Below are positions 63,580 to 64,000 of a stretch of 64,000 nt of DNA, piece by piece; position 1 is the first letter of the stretch; each line of letters starts with the position of its first letter. A program made the translations under genes and the position numbers. The DNA comes from Lanius collurio (Eukaryota; Chordata; Aves; Passeriformes; Laniidae). Location: contig JACBWW010000008.1 of the NCBI GenBank assembly GCA_020086605.1, forward strand, positions 12,054,168 through 12,118,167, written 5' to 3'. Below the pieces are notes generated by a model. That model worked only from the letters and a program-made list of their open reading frames with translations, did not search any database and had not been told where the DNA came from.

Positions 63580-63960
63580 ACTGAGGTGCCTCTCTTGGCT
63601 GCGTTTTCCCCCGATCCGAGTTGAAAGCACTCCTCGCTGTACGGCACAACCCCGGGCCGGGACGCGCCATTGGACACCGCTACAGCCCCCACCGGCTCTT
63701 TCTTGGGACACAGGGCCTTGGGTTCACAAAGATATGGAGGGGAGGGAAGAGAAACAGAGGGGGCCCAAAAGCGGGCACCTCGACCCATCACGTCCCATGC
63801 TGTCTCCGAGGAGATGTCACCCGCGGAGACCCGTCGAGGGGAGGCAGCACGGGTGGCTCGAGGAAGGCTGAACCTTTAATCAGGCGATAAATCAGGGAGA
63901 GGAGCATGTGGCAGTGCGCGCAGGTGTCAAAACAGAGCAAAAGTCGGTCGGTCAGCATGG
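63580..63960. promoter_or_regulatory. CpG-rich patch at right edge
   Basis: CpG-frequent, GC-rich sequence containing an inverted CCAAT box (CCATTGGAC near 63667) and a CAGGTGT E-box/T-box-like motif near 63922. Consistent with promoter-proximal DNA of a gene extending beyond the window, but no exon is recognised. Confidence 0.4.
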
Positions 63961-63980
63961 CAGGACAGAGCCTCCTCTCG

Positions 63981-64000
63981 AGGAGAGGAGAGGAGAGGAG
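63981..64000. repeat. (AGGAG)n microsatellite cut by window end
   Basis: Four exact AGGAG units run to the last base of the window, so the full array length is unknown. Confidence 0.9.

Noticed and set aside
63346..63791. Minus frames of 121 and 140 codons with Phe/Ser runs
   Set aside because: They are translations of the complement of the purine tract at 63376-63498.
1..64000. CRISPR arrays, bacterial operons, tRNA or rRNA genes, integrated prokaryotic systems
   Set aside because: None seen by eye. There are no regularly spaced repeats with unique spacers, no tRNA box pattern with a foldable cloverleaf, and no long contiguous ORFs. The composition is vertebrate-like throughout.

Overview
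This window looks like intergenic DNA from an amniote nuclear genome, most likely a bird and possibly a songbird. Three things point that way: several CR1-type LINE relics in antisense orientation, a solo endogenous-retrovirus LTR whose 3' part resembles what I remember of passerine LTRs, and short A-rich/AC-rich simple repeats scattered through AT-rich single-copy DNA. The species call is inference from memory. No intact protein-coding gene, exon with convincing splice context, tRNA, rRNA or CRISPR array could be supported. Nearly all open reading frames are short, overlap on both strands, and show no recognisable domain. The only ones with family-level protein similarity are broken CR1 reverse-transcriptase pieces.

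Layout. About 1-54 kb is AT-rich, CpG-poor gene-desert-like sequence. It is punctuated by a moderately old CR1 copy (3447-4560, minus), a short CR1 fragment (about 8600-8850, minus), a complete solo LTR with exact 5-bp target-site duplications (10607-11543, plus), a degraded CR1/L3-like copy (about 15180-15905, minus) and a very degraded CR1-like tract (about 39400-41250, minus). There are also two weak matches to an old amniote interspersed repeat (about 20588-20690 and 25010-25110) and several microsatellites, hairpins and minisatellites. At 7500-7614 an exact 57-bp duplication flanks a single N, almost certainly an unmerged contig overlap rather than biology.

From about 54.4 kb onward the composition changes. 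CpG-containing, GC-rich patches (around 55.2, 56.1, 57.6-58.1, 58.5-58.9, 59.9-60.2, 61.5-62.8 and 63.6-63.9 kb) alternate with AT-rich, repeat-poor stretches that read like candidate conserved noncoding elements. Clustered TAATTA homeodomain-type sites occur at 63060-63071 and 63264-63282, next to a 123-bp purine tract. The simplest reading is that the right edge approaches the CpG-island/regulatory domain of a gene outside the window, perhaps a developmental regulator. The gene cannot be named from this sequence.

I did not find an undescribed biological system. The best leads are the clean solo LTR with a perfect G-quadruplex motif at its 5' edge, a diverged tandem duplication of about 97 bp at 61292-61488, three compact perfect hairpins, and the regulatory-looking right-hand 10 kb.
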